A DNA stretch of 64,000 nt from Pseudomonadota bacterium (GTDB taxonomy: Bacteria > Pseudomonadota > Gammaproteobacteria > Steroidobacterales > Steroidobacteraceae): assembly GCA_016703895.1 (NCBI GenBank), contig JADJBE010000004.1, positions 62,001-126,000 of the forward strand. The letters are read 5' to 3'. The notes under the pieces are model-generated. The model worked only from the letters and a program-made list of their open reading frames with translations. It did no database searches and was not told where the DNA came from. A program made the translations under genes and the position numbers. Positions 19,589 through 28,289 of this stretch are shown here, piece by piece. Numbering within the stretch: position 1 is the first letter of the stretch; each line of letters begins with the position of its first letter.

Positions 19589-21577
19589 ATGAGCAGCCGA
19601 TTTCGAACCCAGACTTCAGGTGCGGCGTTTGTCCTTGCAGCTTGCGTCGTCGTCGCCCTCAACGGCAGTCACGCGCTAGCCCGCGGCGTCACGCCGTATC
19701 TGCCACTGAATCTGGATCCCGAAATGCAACGCGCGGTCGAGCGCGTGTTGCTGCTCGCGGACCAACCGATCATGGCGCGACCGATTGCCGCCGCGACGGT
19801 CAAAGATGCGCTGCCTGCTGCCTGCCGGCTCGATCGGCCGCTCTGTGAGCGTGTGGCGCGCTACCTGGCGCGCTTTGTGCCGGCTACCACAGTCAGTCAT
19901 CTGAGTGTCGAAGCAGCGACGGACTCCGGCGCTGATGTCGTTCTCGCCAATCGCCATGGTCTTGCGAGCAGCAGCGCCTGGCGCGTCAGCGCGCTCGCGC
20001 ACTGGCAACCGTTTGATCATGCCTTGATTGCCGTCGGCGGTGTCGGTTACGACGGCAATACCACGCCGACCGGCACCCTCCTCAGCCTCGGCTGGGACGT
20101 CGCACAGCTTGATATCGGTTACCGGGACCATCACTACTCGCCCTTCAGCGACAGTGCGATGCTGATCAGTATTCACGCGCCAACATTAGCTTCGGCATCG
20201 CTATCCAACTATCAGCCGCTAACGAGACTCGGTATTCGCTATGACGTGTTCGTCAGCGAGCTGTCGCGCTCGTCGCGCATTGCATTTGAAGACCGAACGA
20301 CGACGGGCCGACCCCTATTGGCTGGCACGCAAGTTTCCATCGAACCGGCACCAGGCTTCAGCCTGGGCGCCAGTCGGCTGATTCAGTTTGGCGGCGGCGA
20401 GCGCGGCGGTCGCTCGCTGAGCGATTTCTGGAGCGCGTACTTCAATCCCAATCGGTTTGATAACACCAGCGAGAGCTTGAATGCGGATCAACAGTTCGGC
20501 AATCAACTGGGGTCGTTCACCAGCCGCTTGATCTATCCCGGTCGGACACCCTTCAGCCTCTATTTCGAATATGCCGGCGAGGACACCTCCAGCGGCCGAA
20601 ACTACCTGCTCGGCAATTCCGCGCTCTCGGTCGGGGTCGACTTCCCGCGCCTGCCGGGTGGCCTCGACCTCACAGTAGAGGTATCGGAGTGGCAGAACGG
20701 CTGGTACGTCAACTCGGTCTATGGCGATGGACTGACGAACGAATCCCGTGGTCTAGGCCATTGGTTAGCCGATCGACGACAGTCAGGTGATGCCGTCGGC
20801 GGGCAGAGTCAGATGGTACGACTCGGCTGGCAACCGCGATTCGGCGGTGACGTCGAATTTCGCTATCGTACCTTGCAGAACGATGATTTCGGCAGTATCG
20901 ACTACCAGCGCAGTCACGAGTTGAGCGTTGCCTATTCACGGCAGGTCGCCGCGTTCCGCGTGGGAGCCGAACTACAAACTGGTCGCGACGTGTACGGCGA
21001 ATCTTGGTCGCGCGCTGCTGCGTTCTTCCGCTACAGCGGCGACGAGCGTGGGGTTGCCGGGTGGCTTGACGATATTGAGTCTGAGGCGAAAGAACATGGC
21101 GCGGAACTGTTTATCGCAGCAGGCACAACGGCGAGTCGAGTACGCGTTGATCTGGATGAAGGCCAGGTGAGCACTACTGGCACCCAAGTAGGTCCGCATC
21201 TCGCGTTTGGCGTGCGACGCGCGGCGAGCCTCCGTGGCGACGTGGGCGCGCGCATCGAGTTCGACGAGGTCGATGGTCGTGCTCTCCTCGGCGTGCGCGC
21301 GGTGGATTACCGCTATCGGCTGAACGATCGTTGGGCCATGAGCGGCTTCATCGGCGCCGCCCGCTATGACTTGGCCACGCCGGCCTACGGCACTTACTTC
21401 GGTATCGGCGCCGAATGGCGCGACGTGTTGCCCGGCTGGTCAGCGAGTCTCGATCTGAAATATGCAATGAAGGTAGCGCGCGATCGTGTGCTGCCCGAGG
21501 AAGCAGGCCAGTTCGAACGCGAAGATGCCTTTTACGATGTCAGCGCCGCGACGCTCACGATTGCCCGACGGTTCTAA
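19589..21577 (+). CDS. Second Wzi-family capsule assembly protein, divergent copy
   Basis: This protein of about 662 residues has a signal peptide (AAFVLAACVVVALNGSHALA). Its N-terminal domain (GVTPYLPLNLDPEMQRAVER) resembles the same family, and a long beta-barrel region contains YRDHHYSPFSDSAMLIS and ends SAATLTIARRF with the C-terminal Phe typical of outer-membrane barrels. It is larger than the neighbouring 509-residue paralogue and reads in the opposite direction. An ATG ten codons earlier (19559) is also possible. Its TAA overlaps the stop of the convergent glycosyltransferase gene (CTAA, 21574-21577). It probably acts at the surface on the same polymer; a division of labour between the two copies is inference. 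Confidence 0.82.
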   Translation: MSSRFRTQTSGAAFVLAACVVVALNGSHALARGVTPYLPLNLDPEMQRAVERVLLLADQPIMARPIAAATVKDALPAACRLDRPLCERVARYLARFVPATTVSHLSVEAATDSGADVVLANRHGLASSSAWRVSALAHWQPFDHALIAVGGVGYDGNTTPTGTLLSLGWDVAQLDIGYRDHHYSPFSDSAMLISIHAPTLASASLSNYQPLTRLGIRYDVFVSELSRSSRIAFEDRTTTGRPLLAGTQVSIEPAPGFSLGASRLIQFGGGERGGRSLSDFWSAYFNPNRFDNTSESLNADQQFGNQLGSFTSRLIYPGRTPFSLYFEYAGEDTSSGRNYLLGNSALSVGVDFPRLPGGLDLTVEVSEWQNGWYVNSVYGDGLTNESRGLGHWLADRRQSGDAVGGQSQMVRLGWQPRFGGDVEFRYRTLQNDDFGSIDYQRSHELSVAYSRQVAAFRVGAELQTGRDVYGESWSRAAAFFRYSGDERGVAGWLDDIESEAKEHGAELFIAAGTTASRVRVDLDEGQVSTTGTQVGPHLAFGVRRAASLRGDVGARIEFDEVDGRALLGVRAVDYRYRLNDRWAMSGFIGAARYDLATPAYGTYFGIGAEWRDVLPGWSASLDLKYAMKVARDRVLPEEAGQFEREDAFYDVSAATLTIARRF

Positions 21578-22368
21578 CTCTGAAAACGCCGCCATAGTTG
21601 CTCAAACGGCGAAGACGCCGGGAAAAGCGCGTTTTTGTCGAATGCCGGCTGCTTGTGCAGCATGTTGTTCCAGAGATGCACCGCGCGGCTGTCCTTGAAA
21701 TCGAAGCTACTCCCATTCGCGGTGGCGGCAAACAACCGCTGCCAATCGTCCGCCGCGACGGGATAGAAATGCCAGCTAGGCAAGGCAAGATCCAGCAAAC
21801 CAAAATGCCGCGCGGCGAGGGTCAGCCCTTTGGGCCCCGTTTCGCCCCAGCGGATGCGGTCCCGGCGGTTCCCTTGCAGATAGCGTCGCCTGAGTTTCCG
21901 TAGCCGCAAGCGCCAGTTGTCGTAAGGCAGCGGTTTGTTAGGCTGTTCGCAGCTGGCTGCTAGCCACTCAGCTAGCACGTGACCTGCCGGCAGTCCCAAC
22001 ACGGCGGAGTTCAAGTACTGCTTGTTCTCCCAGGCGAAGACGACCGGGTCCGGGTAGTCGAGCGGCCGCAGGCAGACAACATCCGTGTCCGCCCAGATGC
22101 CGCCTTCTCGATGCAAAACGCGGTAACGAAACCAGTCGGCAAAATGCGCGACCGAGCCCGTGCGTTTGTGCCAGAACAACAGCTCGCGCGGCAAAATGGT
22201 GGCGGCATCGCGCAGCTGAGTGCCGGCCGGCACCGGGCCGATGTCATCGTAAACGTACAGATCGACCGCATGACCGATCGCGAGGAACGAGGTAATCGAC
22301 AAAGCTTCGATGCGCGATAGTGGCGCACCGAACCAGAACATGTTGATCGTCGGTAGCAAAGCAGTCAT
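21574..22368 (-). CDS. DXD-type glycosyltransferase (sugar-binding/capsular synthesis family)
   Basis: This enzyme of about 264 residues contains the DXD metal/nucleotide-sugar site in GGIWADTDVVCLRPLD, preceded by WFRYRVLHREGG. This pattern is typical of the GT32-like family of capsular and LPS glycosyltransferases. The N-terminus reads TINMFWFGAPLSRIEALSI. The ATG at 22368 overlaps the TGA of the upstream RelE/ParE toxin gene as TGATG; an upstream in-frame start at 22488 would lie inside the toxin gene. It is thus transcriptionally and probably translationally tied to a toxin-antitoxin operon, an odd partnership. Likely role: adding a side-branch sugar to the polymer made by the neighbouring locus. 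Confidence 0.82.
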   Translation of the reverse strand: MTALLPTINMFWFGAPLSRIEALSITSFLAIGHAVDLYVYDDIGPVPAGTQLRDAATILPRELLFWHKRTGSVAHFADWFRYRVLHREGGIWADTDVVCLRPLDYPDPVVFAWENKQYLNSAVLGLPAGHVLAEWLAASCEQPNKPLPYDNWRLRLRKLRRRYLQGNRRDRIRWGETGPKGLTLAARHFGLLDLALPSWHFYPVAADDWQRLFAATANGSSFDFKDSRAVHLWNNMLHKQPAFDKNALFPASSPFEQLWRRFQS

Positions 22369-22661
22369 CAAGTTCGACTCTGCCATTTCCTCGGATTTCG
22401 TCGTACGTGGAAAACCGCGAGCACTACGATAGTGCCCGCTCGCATACGAAAATAGATCCGATACGGGAATCGTTTGACTGGCGCGCACCGCGCATCACGC
22501 AACACCGGCGGATATTTTACTGGTGCGCCGGAAATGCGGCGCAGAGTACCGGCAATTTCTTCAATGAATTCTTCACCTAGACCAACACGCTTAGATTCGT
22601 ACCAAGCTACCGCAGCCGCGAACTCGGCACTTGCGGCTGACCGAAAGACGCAGCGACGCAC
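22368..22661 (-). CDS. RelE/ParE-family toxin
   Basis: The 97-residue protein has the RelE/ParE plasmid-stabilisation pattern: RRCVFRSAASAEFAAAVAWY, ESKRVGLGEEFIEEI, and the core-strand segment FPYRIYFRMRAGTIVVLAVF followed by HVRRNPRKW. The closing H-x-x-R-x-P-x-x-W motif is typical of ParE toxins paired with the 'addiction module component' antitoxins. It starts with GTG overlapping the antitoxin stop by one base (TAGTG). Family members poison gyrase (ParE) or translation (RelE); the sequence alone does not decide which. Confidence 0.83.
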   Translation of the reverse strand: MRRCVFRSAASAEFAAAVAWYESKRVGLGEEFIEEIAGTLRRISGAPVKYPPVLRDARCAPVKRFPYRIYFRMRAGTIVVLAVFHVRRNPRKWQSRT

Positions 22662-22888
22662 TACCTGCGGATGTTAGCGAGGGCTATCGCACGCGCCTCA
22701 TCCCAACTTAAGACATCAGCGGGATCTGCATCGTCCGCATCAATGCGCCGCTCAAGCTCGTCCCTTTGCTCCAGCGTCAACGCAACCGCTTCAGTTTCAG
22801 CGATTCCGTCCCAAATTTCCTGCACAAGGGCTAGACGATCTTCCAATTGGAGCTTGTCGATTCCCAGGGACTTAACGGTTGCATTCAT
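22661..22888 (-). CDS. Addiction-module component antitoxin
   Basis: This is a 75-residue, Asp/Glu-rich protein: NATVKSLGIDKLQLEDRLAL, VQEIWDGIAE, then LTLEQRDELERRIDADDADP and SWDEA. This matches the putative addiction module component family, whose acidic C-terminal part wraps around a RelE/ParE toxin. The ATG at 22888 is preferred; a GTG-led form from 22903 adds five residues. It lies directly upstream of its toxin in the usual antitoxin-toxin order. A short gap of about 70 bases separates it from the end of pgi and may hold its promoter. Confidence 0.82.
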   Translation of the reverse strand: MNATVKSLGIDKLQLEDRLALVQEIWDGIAETEAVALTLEQRDELERRIDADDADPADVLSWDEARAIALANIRR

Positions 22889-22961
22889 GACTCGCTCTCC
22901 CACGCCAGAGTGCGCAACATATCAAAGTCCATCGAGCGGAAGAACACCTTAGACGTCAGAA

Positions 22962-24599
22962 TTACTGCTGCAAATCGCCAATTTTGGCTAGCAACGGCGC
23001 AAGTGAGCGGCTGGGCGGATTTGCAGCCGGGTCACGCACCATGGGCAGCACGGTGTCGCACATCTTTTTCCCGAGCTCGACGCCCCATTGGTCAAAAGCG
23101 TTGATCCCCCAGATGACGCTCTGCGCAAAGACTTTGTGCTCGTACAGAGCAACCAGCTTTCCGAGCGTCAGCGGGTCGAGTTGCTGAAATAGCACAATAG
23201 TCGAAGGCCGATTGCCGACGTGTGCCTTGTGCTTAGCCAGCAGCGCCACACGGTCAGGTGGCACACCGCGGGTCGTTAGCTCCGCCGCTGCTTGCTGTTC
23301 GCTGTAACCGAGCGCAAACGCCTCGGCCTGCGCCAGGCAGTTAGCCACGGCGAGCTCGGCCTGCTCCGGATTATCTGCCGATGATCTAGCAGGCAACAGG
23401 AAGTCTAGCGCCGCCCGCGGCATACCCTGATGCAGCAATTGGAAGAACGAATGCTGCGCGTTGCTACCAGGCTCGCCCCAGACGATCGGCGCGGTCTCGA
23501 TCGCGAGCGGCGAGCCGTCCATGGCGACGTGCTTGCCGTTGCTCTCCATGTCGAGCTGCTGCAGGTAGGCCGGGAAGCGCGCCAGGCGCCCGTCATAGGG
23601 CAGTAACGCATGCGTCGGCAGGCCGAGAAAATTGATATTCCACACACCAAACAGCGCCAGCATCACGGGCAGATTTTCGCGCCACGCGGCGGTGCGAAAA
23701 TGCTCGTCCATCGCCGCGCCGCCGGCCAGGAAGCTCTCGAATGCCGTCGGCCCGATGGCGATCGCCACGGACACACCGATCGACGACCAGATCGAGTACC
23801 GACCACCGACCCAGTCCCACATCATGAAGCGATAGTGCGGGTTGATGCCAAACTCATCCATCGCCTTGGCGTTGGTGGACACGGCGGCAAAATGTGCCGG
23901 CACGGCGACCTCGCCCAGCCTGCCCGCGAGCCACGCACGCGCACCGCGCGCATTGGCAAAGGTCTCCTGCGTGACAAAAGACTTCGAGGCAACGATGAAC
24001 AGCGTCTTGGCTGGATCAGCCGTCTCGACGACCTTGGCGAGATCCGTGCCATCGACATTTGACACGAATGCCACTCGCGGACCGCCGTCACAATACGGCT
24101 GCAGTGCCTGCACGGCCATCACCGGGCCCAGGTCCGAGCCGCCAATACCGATATTGACGACTAACTCGATCTTCTCACCGGTGCTGCCCCGGACCGTGCC
24201 CTCTCGAACTTCTCGCGCAAACCGCAGCATCCGCTCGCGCTCGGCAAGCACCTCGCGCGCGATCGCTGGGCCTCCCGGTCCTGTGCTCGAACTCGGCGCG
24301 ATCCTGAGTGCGGTGTGCAGCACCGGGCGACCTTCGGTGACGTTGATGGCATCGCCACGCCACATCGCCTCGATCCGCGCGCGCAAGTCGACGTCGTCCG
24401 CGAGTCCCGCAAGCAATCCAATCGCGTCTCGATCGACTCGCTGTCGCGAGAAGTCAGCATATAGACCCACCGCCGACAACGAGAACTTTTGCGCGCGTTC
24501 GCGATCCGCATCAAATAGCCCGCGAAGCGTAACGCGTCGGGTCTCTTCGGCGCGCGCTGCCAAGGATCGCCAGGCAGCGGTTTCAACACCCTGTTTCAT
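22962..24599 (-). CDS. pgi: Glucose-6-phosphate isomerase
   Basis: This 545-residue cytosolic enzyme interconverts glucose-6-phosphate and fructose-6-phosphate, linking glycolysis/gluconeogenesis to UDP-glucose and UDP-GlcNAc supply. It shows the phosphate-binding GIGGSDLGPVMAVQAL at about residue 152, QQLDMESNGKHVAMDG, and the PGI signature WGINAFDQWGVELGKKM near the C-terminus. Length and motifs are normal and the frame is intact. It follows the DegT aminotransferase by 15 bases and is probably cotranscribed with the three sugar-nucleotide genes upstream, consistent with a supply role for polysaccharide synthesis. Confidence 0.95.
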   Translation of the reverse strand: MKQGVETAAWRSLAARAEETRRVTLRGLFDADRERAQKFSLSAVGLYADFSRQRVDRDAIGLLAGLADDVDLRARIEAMWRGDAINVTEGRPVLHTALRIAPSSSTGPGGPAIAREVLAERERMLRFAREVREGTVRGSTGEKIELVVNIGIGGSDLGPVMAVQALQPYCDGGPRVAFVSNVDGTDLAKVVETADPAKTLFIVASKSFVTQETFANARGARAWLAGRLGEVAVPAHFAAVSTNAKAMDEFGINPHYRFMMWDWVGGRYSIWSSIGVSVAIAIGPTAFESFLAGGAAMDEHFRTAAWRENLPVMLALFGVWNINFLGLPTHALLPYDGRLARFPAYLQQLDMESNGKHVAMDGSPLAIETAPIVWGEPGSNAQHSFFQLLHQGMPRAALDFLLPARSSADNPEQAELAVANCLAQAEAFALGYSEQQAAAELTTRGVPPDRVALLAKHKAHVGNRPSTIVLFQQLDPLTLGKLVALYEHKVFAQSVIWGINAFDQWGVELGKKMCDTVLPMVRDPAANPPSRSLAPLLAKIGDLQQ

Positions 24600-24614
24600 G
24601 CTGGTTGATTGACC

Positions 24615-25781
24615 TCAGGAATAAAAAGCTGCGATCGAATCTACCACGTACTGCAACTGTTCCTCAGCGAGCTCGGGAAAAATCGGCAATGCAAGCGTCT
24701 CCCGCGCTGCCCGCGCGGATTCCGGCAAGTCCTCGGCAGCGTAGCCGAGATACTGGAAGCACTCCTGCATGTGCAGGGGTACGGGATAGTAGATCTCGCT
24801 GCCCACATCGCGCGTGGCCAAAAATGCGCGCAACTCGTCGCGCCGCTCGGCTCTGATGCAGTACTGGTTATAGATATGACGAGCACGGTCGCCAGCGACG
24901 GCCGGCGTTTTGACGCGGTCCGCCAATCCGGCACGCTGCAAGGCCGTGTCATAGAACCTGGCATTGCGCTGCCGTGCTGTGGTCCACGCATCCAGATGTG
25001 GCAACTTGACGCCAAGCACCGCGGCTTGCAATTCATCGAGGCGGAAATTACCGCCAATGAACTGGTGGTAGTACTTGGGATGACCACCATGGACGCGCAG
25101 TATGCGCAGACGCTCGGCTAGTGCCGCATCGTTTGTGACGCACATGCCAGCATCACCGAACGCCCCGAGGTTCTTGGTTGGAAAGAAAGACAGACAACCG
25201 ATGTCACCGGTACTGCACGCGCGCTGCCCAGCCGTGTCGTTTGCGCCGATTGCCTGCGCCGCATCTTCGATCACTTGCAAGCCAAACTCGCGCGCCAGCG
25301 GCATGAGGTCGCGCATAGCGGCAACCTGACCATAGAGATGCACCGGCATCAACGCACGAACACGACCACCCGTCGCACGATTGATGACGGACCCATCACG
25401 TCGCTCGCATTGTTTGGTAAGAAATGCACGCGCCGCAACCGGGGAAATATTGAAGTTGTCAGGCTCGATGTCGACGAACACTGGCCGCGCACCGACGCGG
25501 GCGATCGTCCCCGCCGTGGCAAAAAACGTGTAGGCAGTGGTCACCACTTCATCGCCAGGGCCCACGCCCAAAGCCATCAGCGCAACGAGTAGTGCATCGG
25601 TGCCCGATGAGACACCGATCCCGAACTGGCAACCCGAGTAGTCAGCGACCGCCGCCTCCACTGCCTGCGTCGCGGGGCCAAGAATGAAACCCTGAGACTC
25701 GCAGACGCGCGCCATCTCCGCATCGATTTCAGGCCGCAAGGCCTGGTACTGGGGCTTGAGATCGAGCAGTGGAACTCTCAT
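24615..25781 (-). CDS. DegT/DnrJ/EryC1/StrS sugar aminotransferase
   Basis: This 388-residue PLP enzyme has VPLLDLKPQYQALRPEI at the N-terminus, SSGTDALLVALMALG, EDAAQAIGA, and the PLP-binding lysine in FFPTKNLGAFGDAG. The subfamily aminates 4-keto or 3-keto nucleotide sugars (WecE, PglE, WbpE-like). With the UDP-HexNAc 6-dehydrogenase upstream, a WbpE-like role on a 3-keto uronate is possible, but that pathway also needs an oxidoreductase (WbpB) and an acetyltransferase (WbpD), not seen here. A 4-keto substrate from the WbpM-like enzyme is the alternative. Intact frame. Confidence 0.88.
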   Translation of the reverse strand: MRVPLLDLKPQYQALRPEIDAEMARVCESQGFILGPATQAVEAAVADYSGCQFGIGVSSGTDALLVALMALGVGPGDEVVTTAYTFFATAGTIARVGARPVFVDIEPDNFNISPVAARAFLTKQCERRDGSVINRATGGRVRALMPVHLYGQVAAMRDLMPLAREFGLQVIEDAAQAIGANDTAGQRACSTGDIGCLSFFPTKNLGAFGDAGMCVTNDAALAERLRILRVHGGHPKYYHQFIGGNFRLDELQAAVLGVKLPHLDAWTTARQRNARFYDTALQRAGLADRVKTPAVAGDRARHIYNQYCIRAERRDELRAFLATRDVGSEIYYPVPLHMQECFQYLGYAAEDLPESARAARETLALPIFPELAEEQLQYVVDSIAAFYS

Positions 25782-25820
25782 GGCAACTCGTTCAACTCGC
25801 CGCAGCGATGTACGCGTCAG

Positions 25821-26864
25821 TTAACCCAGATTGACGACACGCGTCGCGCTGGGCGGTTCGTCACGATAATACTCCAGATACCATTCGACGAAACGTCGCA
25901 CGCCCTCTTCGACCGGCGTTGCCGGCTTGTAGCCGACATCGCGCACCAGGTCTTCAACATCGGCATAGGTGTCCGGCACGTCGCCCGGTTGCAGCGGCAG
26001 CAGGTTGCGCTCCGCCTTGCGACCGAGACAGTCTTCCAGCACTTCGATATAGCGCGCGAGCTGCACGGGACTGTTGTTGCCGATGTTGTAGAGCCGGAAC
26101 GGTGCCGTGCTGGTGGCGGGATCGGGGTGATCGCCGCTCCAGTCAGGATTTGGCGTGGCAATACGGTCACAGGCGCGCACCACGCCTTCAACGATATCCT
26201 CGACGAAAGTGAAATCACGCGTGTGCTTGCCGTAGTTGAAGACGTCGATTGGCTTGCCGGCCAGAATATTGCGCGTGAACAGGAACAGCGCCATGTCGGG
26301 CCGCCCCCACGGTCCGTAGACCGTGAAGAACCTGAGGCCCGTCACGGGCAATTTGAACAGCGCGGCGTAGTTGTGCGCCATCAGCTCATTGGCTTTTTTG
26401 GTCGAGGCGTACAGCGACAGCGGATGGTCGGTGCCGCGATGGACCGAGAACGGCATGTTGGTATTGAGACCGTAGACCGAACTGGTAGAGGCAAACACCA
26501 GATGCTGTACGCCGTTGTGGCGACAGCCTTCCAGCACATTCAAGGTGCCGGTGACATTGCTGTCGACGTAGGCAAACGGGTTTTCGAGTGAGTAGCGTAC
26601 CCCGGCCTGCGCGGCCAGATGGATGACCCGCTCGAATCGCTCCTTGGCAAACAAGTCGCGCATGCCAGCGCGATCTTCCAGGTCCAGCTTGACGAAGCGG
26701 AAGCGCGGCTCCTTGAGCAACAATGCGAGACGGGCCTCTTTGAGGCGCGGGTCGTAGTAGTCATTGAGATTATCGAGGCCGACTACCTCGTCGCCGCGCG
26801 CCAGCAGCTTGCGGGCGGCGTGTGAGCCGATAAACCCGGCGGCACCGGTGACCAGGATCTTCAT
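25821..26864 (-). CDS. UDP-glucuronate 4-epimerase-type NAD-dependent epimerase
   Basis: This is an extended SDR of about 347 residues with NAD-binding GAAGFIGSHAARKLL, the catalytic YASTKKANELMAHNY, and the family-specific VYGPWGRPDMALFLF followed by FNYGKHTRDFTFVEDI. These closely fit the bacterial UDP-glucuronate/UDP-GalA 4-epimerases (LspL/Cap1J type). It would turn UDP-glucuronate from Ugd into UDP-galacturonate. The ATG at 26864 is used; a GTG at 26873 overlapping the upstream stop (TAGTG) would add three residues. It follows the 6-dehydrogenase without a gap. Confidence 0.88.
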   Translation of the reverse strand: MKILVTGAAGFIGSHAARKLLARGDEVVGLDNLNDYYDPRLKEARLALLLKEPRFRFVKLDLEDRAGMRDLFAKERFERVIHLAAQAGVRYSLENPFAYVDSNVTGTLNVLEGCRHNGVQHLVFASTSSVYGLNTNMPFSVHRGTDHPLSLYASTKKANELMAHNYAALFKLPVTGLRFFTVYGPWGRPDMALFLFTRNILAGKPIDVFNYGKHTRDFTFVEDIVEGVVRACDRIATPNPDWSGDHPDPATSTAPFRLYNIGNNSPVQLARYIEVLEDCLGRKAERNLLPLQPGDVPDTYADVEDLVRDVGYKPATPVEEGVRRFVEWYLEYYRDEPPSATRVVNLG

Positions 26865-26872
26865 GTCGGCCA

Positions 26873-28155
26873 CTACAAGCGACCGTCGACCGAATCTCTC
26901 GGCAACACGTACTTGATGTCGTATATGACGTTATTTCGCTTGCAGAGTGTGCGGATCTCGGCCGCACCCAACGCACGAAATTCATTGTGCGCAACGGCCA
27001 GCAGCACCGCATCGTAGCTGCCCTTCTGCGGCTTTTTCACTGGCTTGATGCCGTATTCGTGCTGCGCTTCGGCCACGTTGACCCAAGGATCGTACACGTC
27101 AACCTTGGCGCCATAGGTCTTCAGTTCCTTGACGACATCGACGACCTTGGAATTGCGCAGGTCCGGACAATTCTCCTTGAAAGCCAGTCCCAACACGAGG
27201 ATGCGCGAGCCTTTGACGTGAATTCGTTTCAGCGTCATCAGCTTCACGACTTCACCAGCGACATACAGGGCCATGTTGTCGTTGAGGCGCCGCCCCGCGA
27301 GAATCATCTCGGGGTGGTAGCCGATTTCTTGCGCCTTGTGAGTCAGGTAGTAAGGATCGACGCCGATGCAGTGTCCGCCAACCAGCCCGGGCGGAACGGC
27401 AGGAAATTCCATTTGGTGCCCGCCGCGAGCAGCACTTCTTCAGTGTCGATGCCCAAGCGATTGAAGATCAGTGCCAATTCATTGATGAGCGCGATGTTGA
27501 CGTCGCGCTGCGTGTTCTCGATGACCTTGGCCGCCTCGGCGACCCGGATGCTAGACGCGCGATGCGTACCCGCCGTGATGATCGCCGCGTAGAGATTGTC
27601 AACGAACTCGGCAACCTCAGGTGTCGAGCCCGAGGTGACTTTCTTGATCGATGGCAAGCGATGCTGCTTGTCGCCCGGATTGATCCGCTCAGGACTATAG
27701 CCGGCAAAGAAATCCTGATTGAATGTCAGGCCCGAAACCCGCTCGAGGATTGGGATACAAACTTCTTCCGTGCAGCCCGGATAGACGGTGGACTCATACA
27801 CGACCACGTCGCCCTTTTTCAGTACTTTACCTAACGACTCACTCGCCTTCACGAGCGGTGTGAGATCTGGGCGCTTGTACTCGTCGATCGGTGTCGGCAC
27901 CGTCACGATGAACACGCTGCAGCGCTTGAGATCTGCGAGCTTGCTGGTATAGCTGAGGCGCGCCGCACTCTTGAGCTCGGCCGCCGAACACTCGAGCGTG
28001 CTATCACGGCCGCGGGCAAGCTCTGCCACACGCTCGGCCTTGATATCGAAGCCCACGGTATCGAAGTGTTTGCCGAACTCGACCGCGAGCGGCAAGCCCA
28101 CGTAGCCCAGGCCCACGACACCAATACGACATTTTCTACGGTTCAATGCAGTCAT
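26873..28155 (-). pseudogene. tviB: UDP-HexNAc 6-dehydrogenase (WbpA/TviB/WbpO family), one frame shift
   Basis: The enzyme oxidises UDP-GlcNAc or UDP-GalNAc to the uronic acid. The Rossmann N-terminus is RIGVVGLGYVGLPLAVEF, with VPTPIDEYKRPDLTPL, YESTVYPGCTEEV and NWFLPF-like NFLPFRPG. The catalytic cysteine lies in GLVGGHCIGVDPYYL, which is in a different frame from the N-terminal half. The break is at CCC 27386-27388 (GGG on the coding strand); one more G restores the frame. The C-terminal domain (VLGLAFKENCPDLRNSKVVD) is complete. The ATG at 28155 is preferred to 28185. First gene of the second sugar-nucleotide cluster. Confidence 0.85.
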
Positions 28156-28289
28156 GTAATTCCAATATTTGCGGCACGCGACCATGCCGGCAGGCAGCCA
28201 GTGTTAGACCGCCAATTATCCAACGGAACGCTGCGCAGCGCGGCCAATGGCAACGAAAGCGCGACGCAGTTCGCAGGCCGCCCGGCGCA

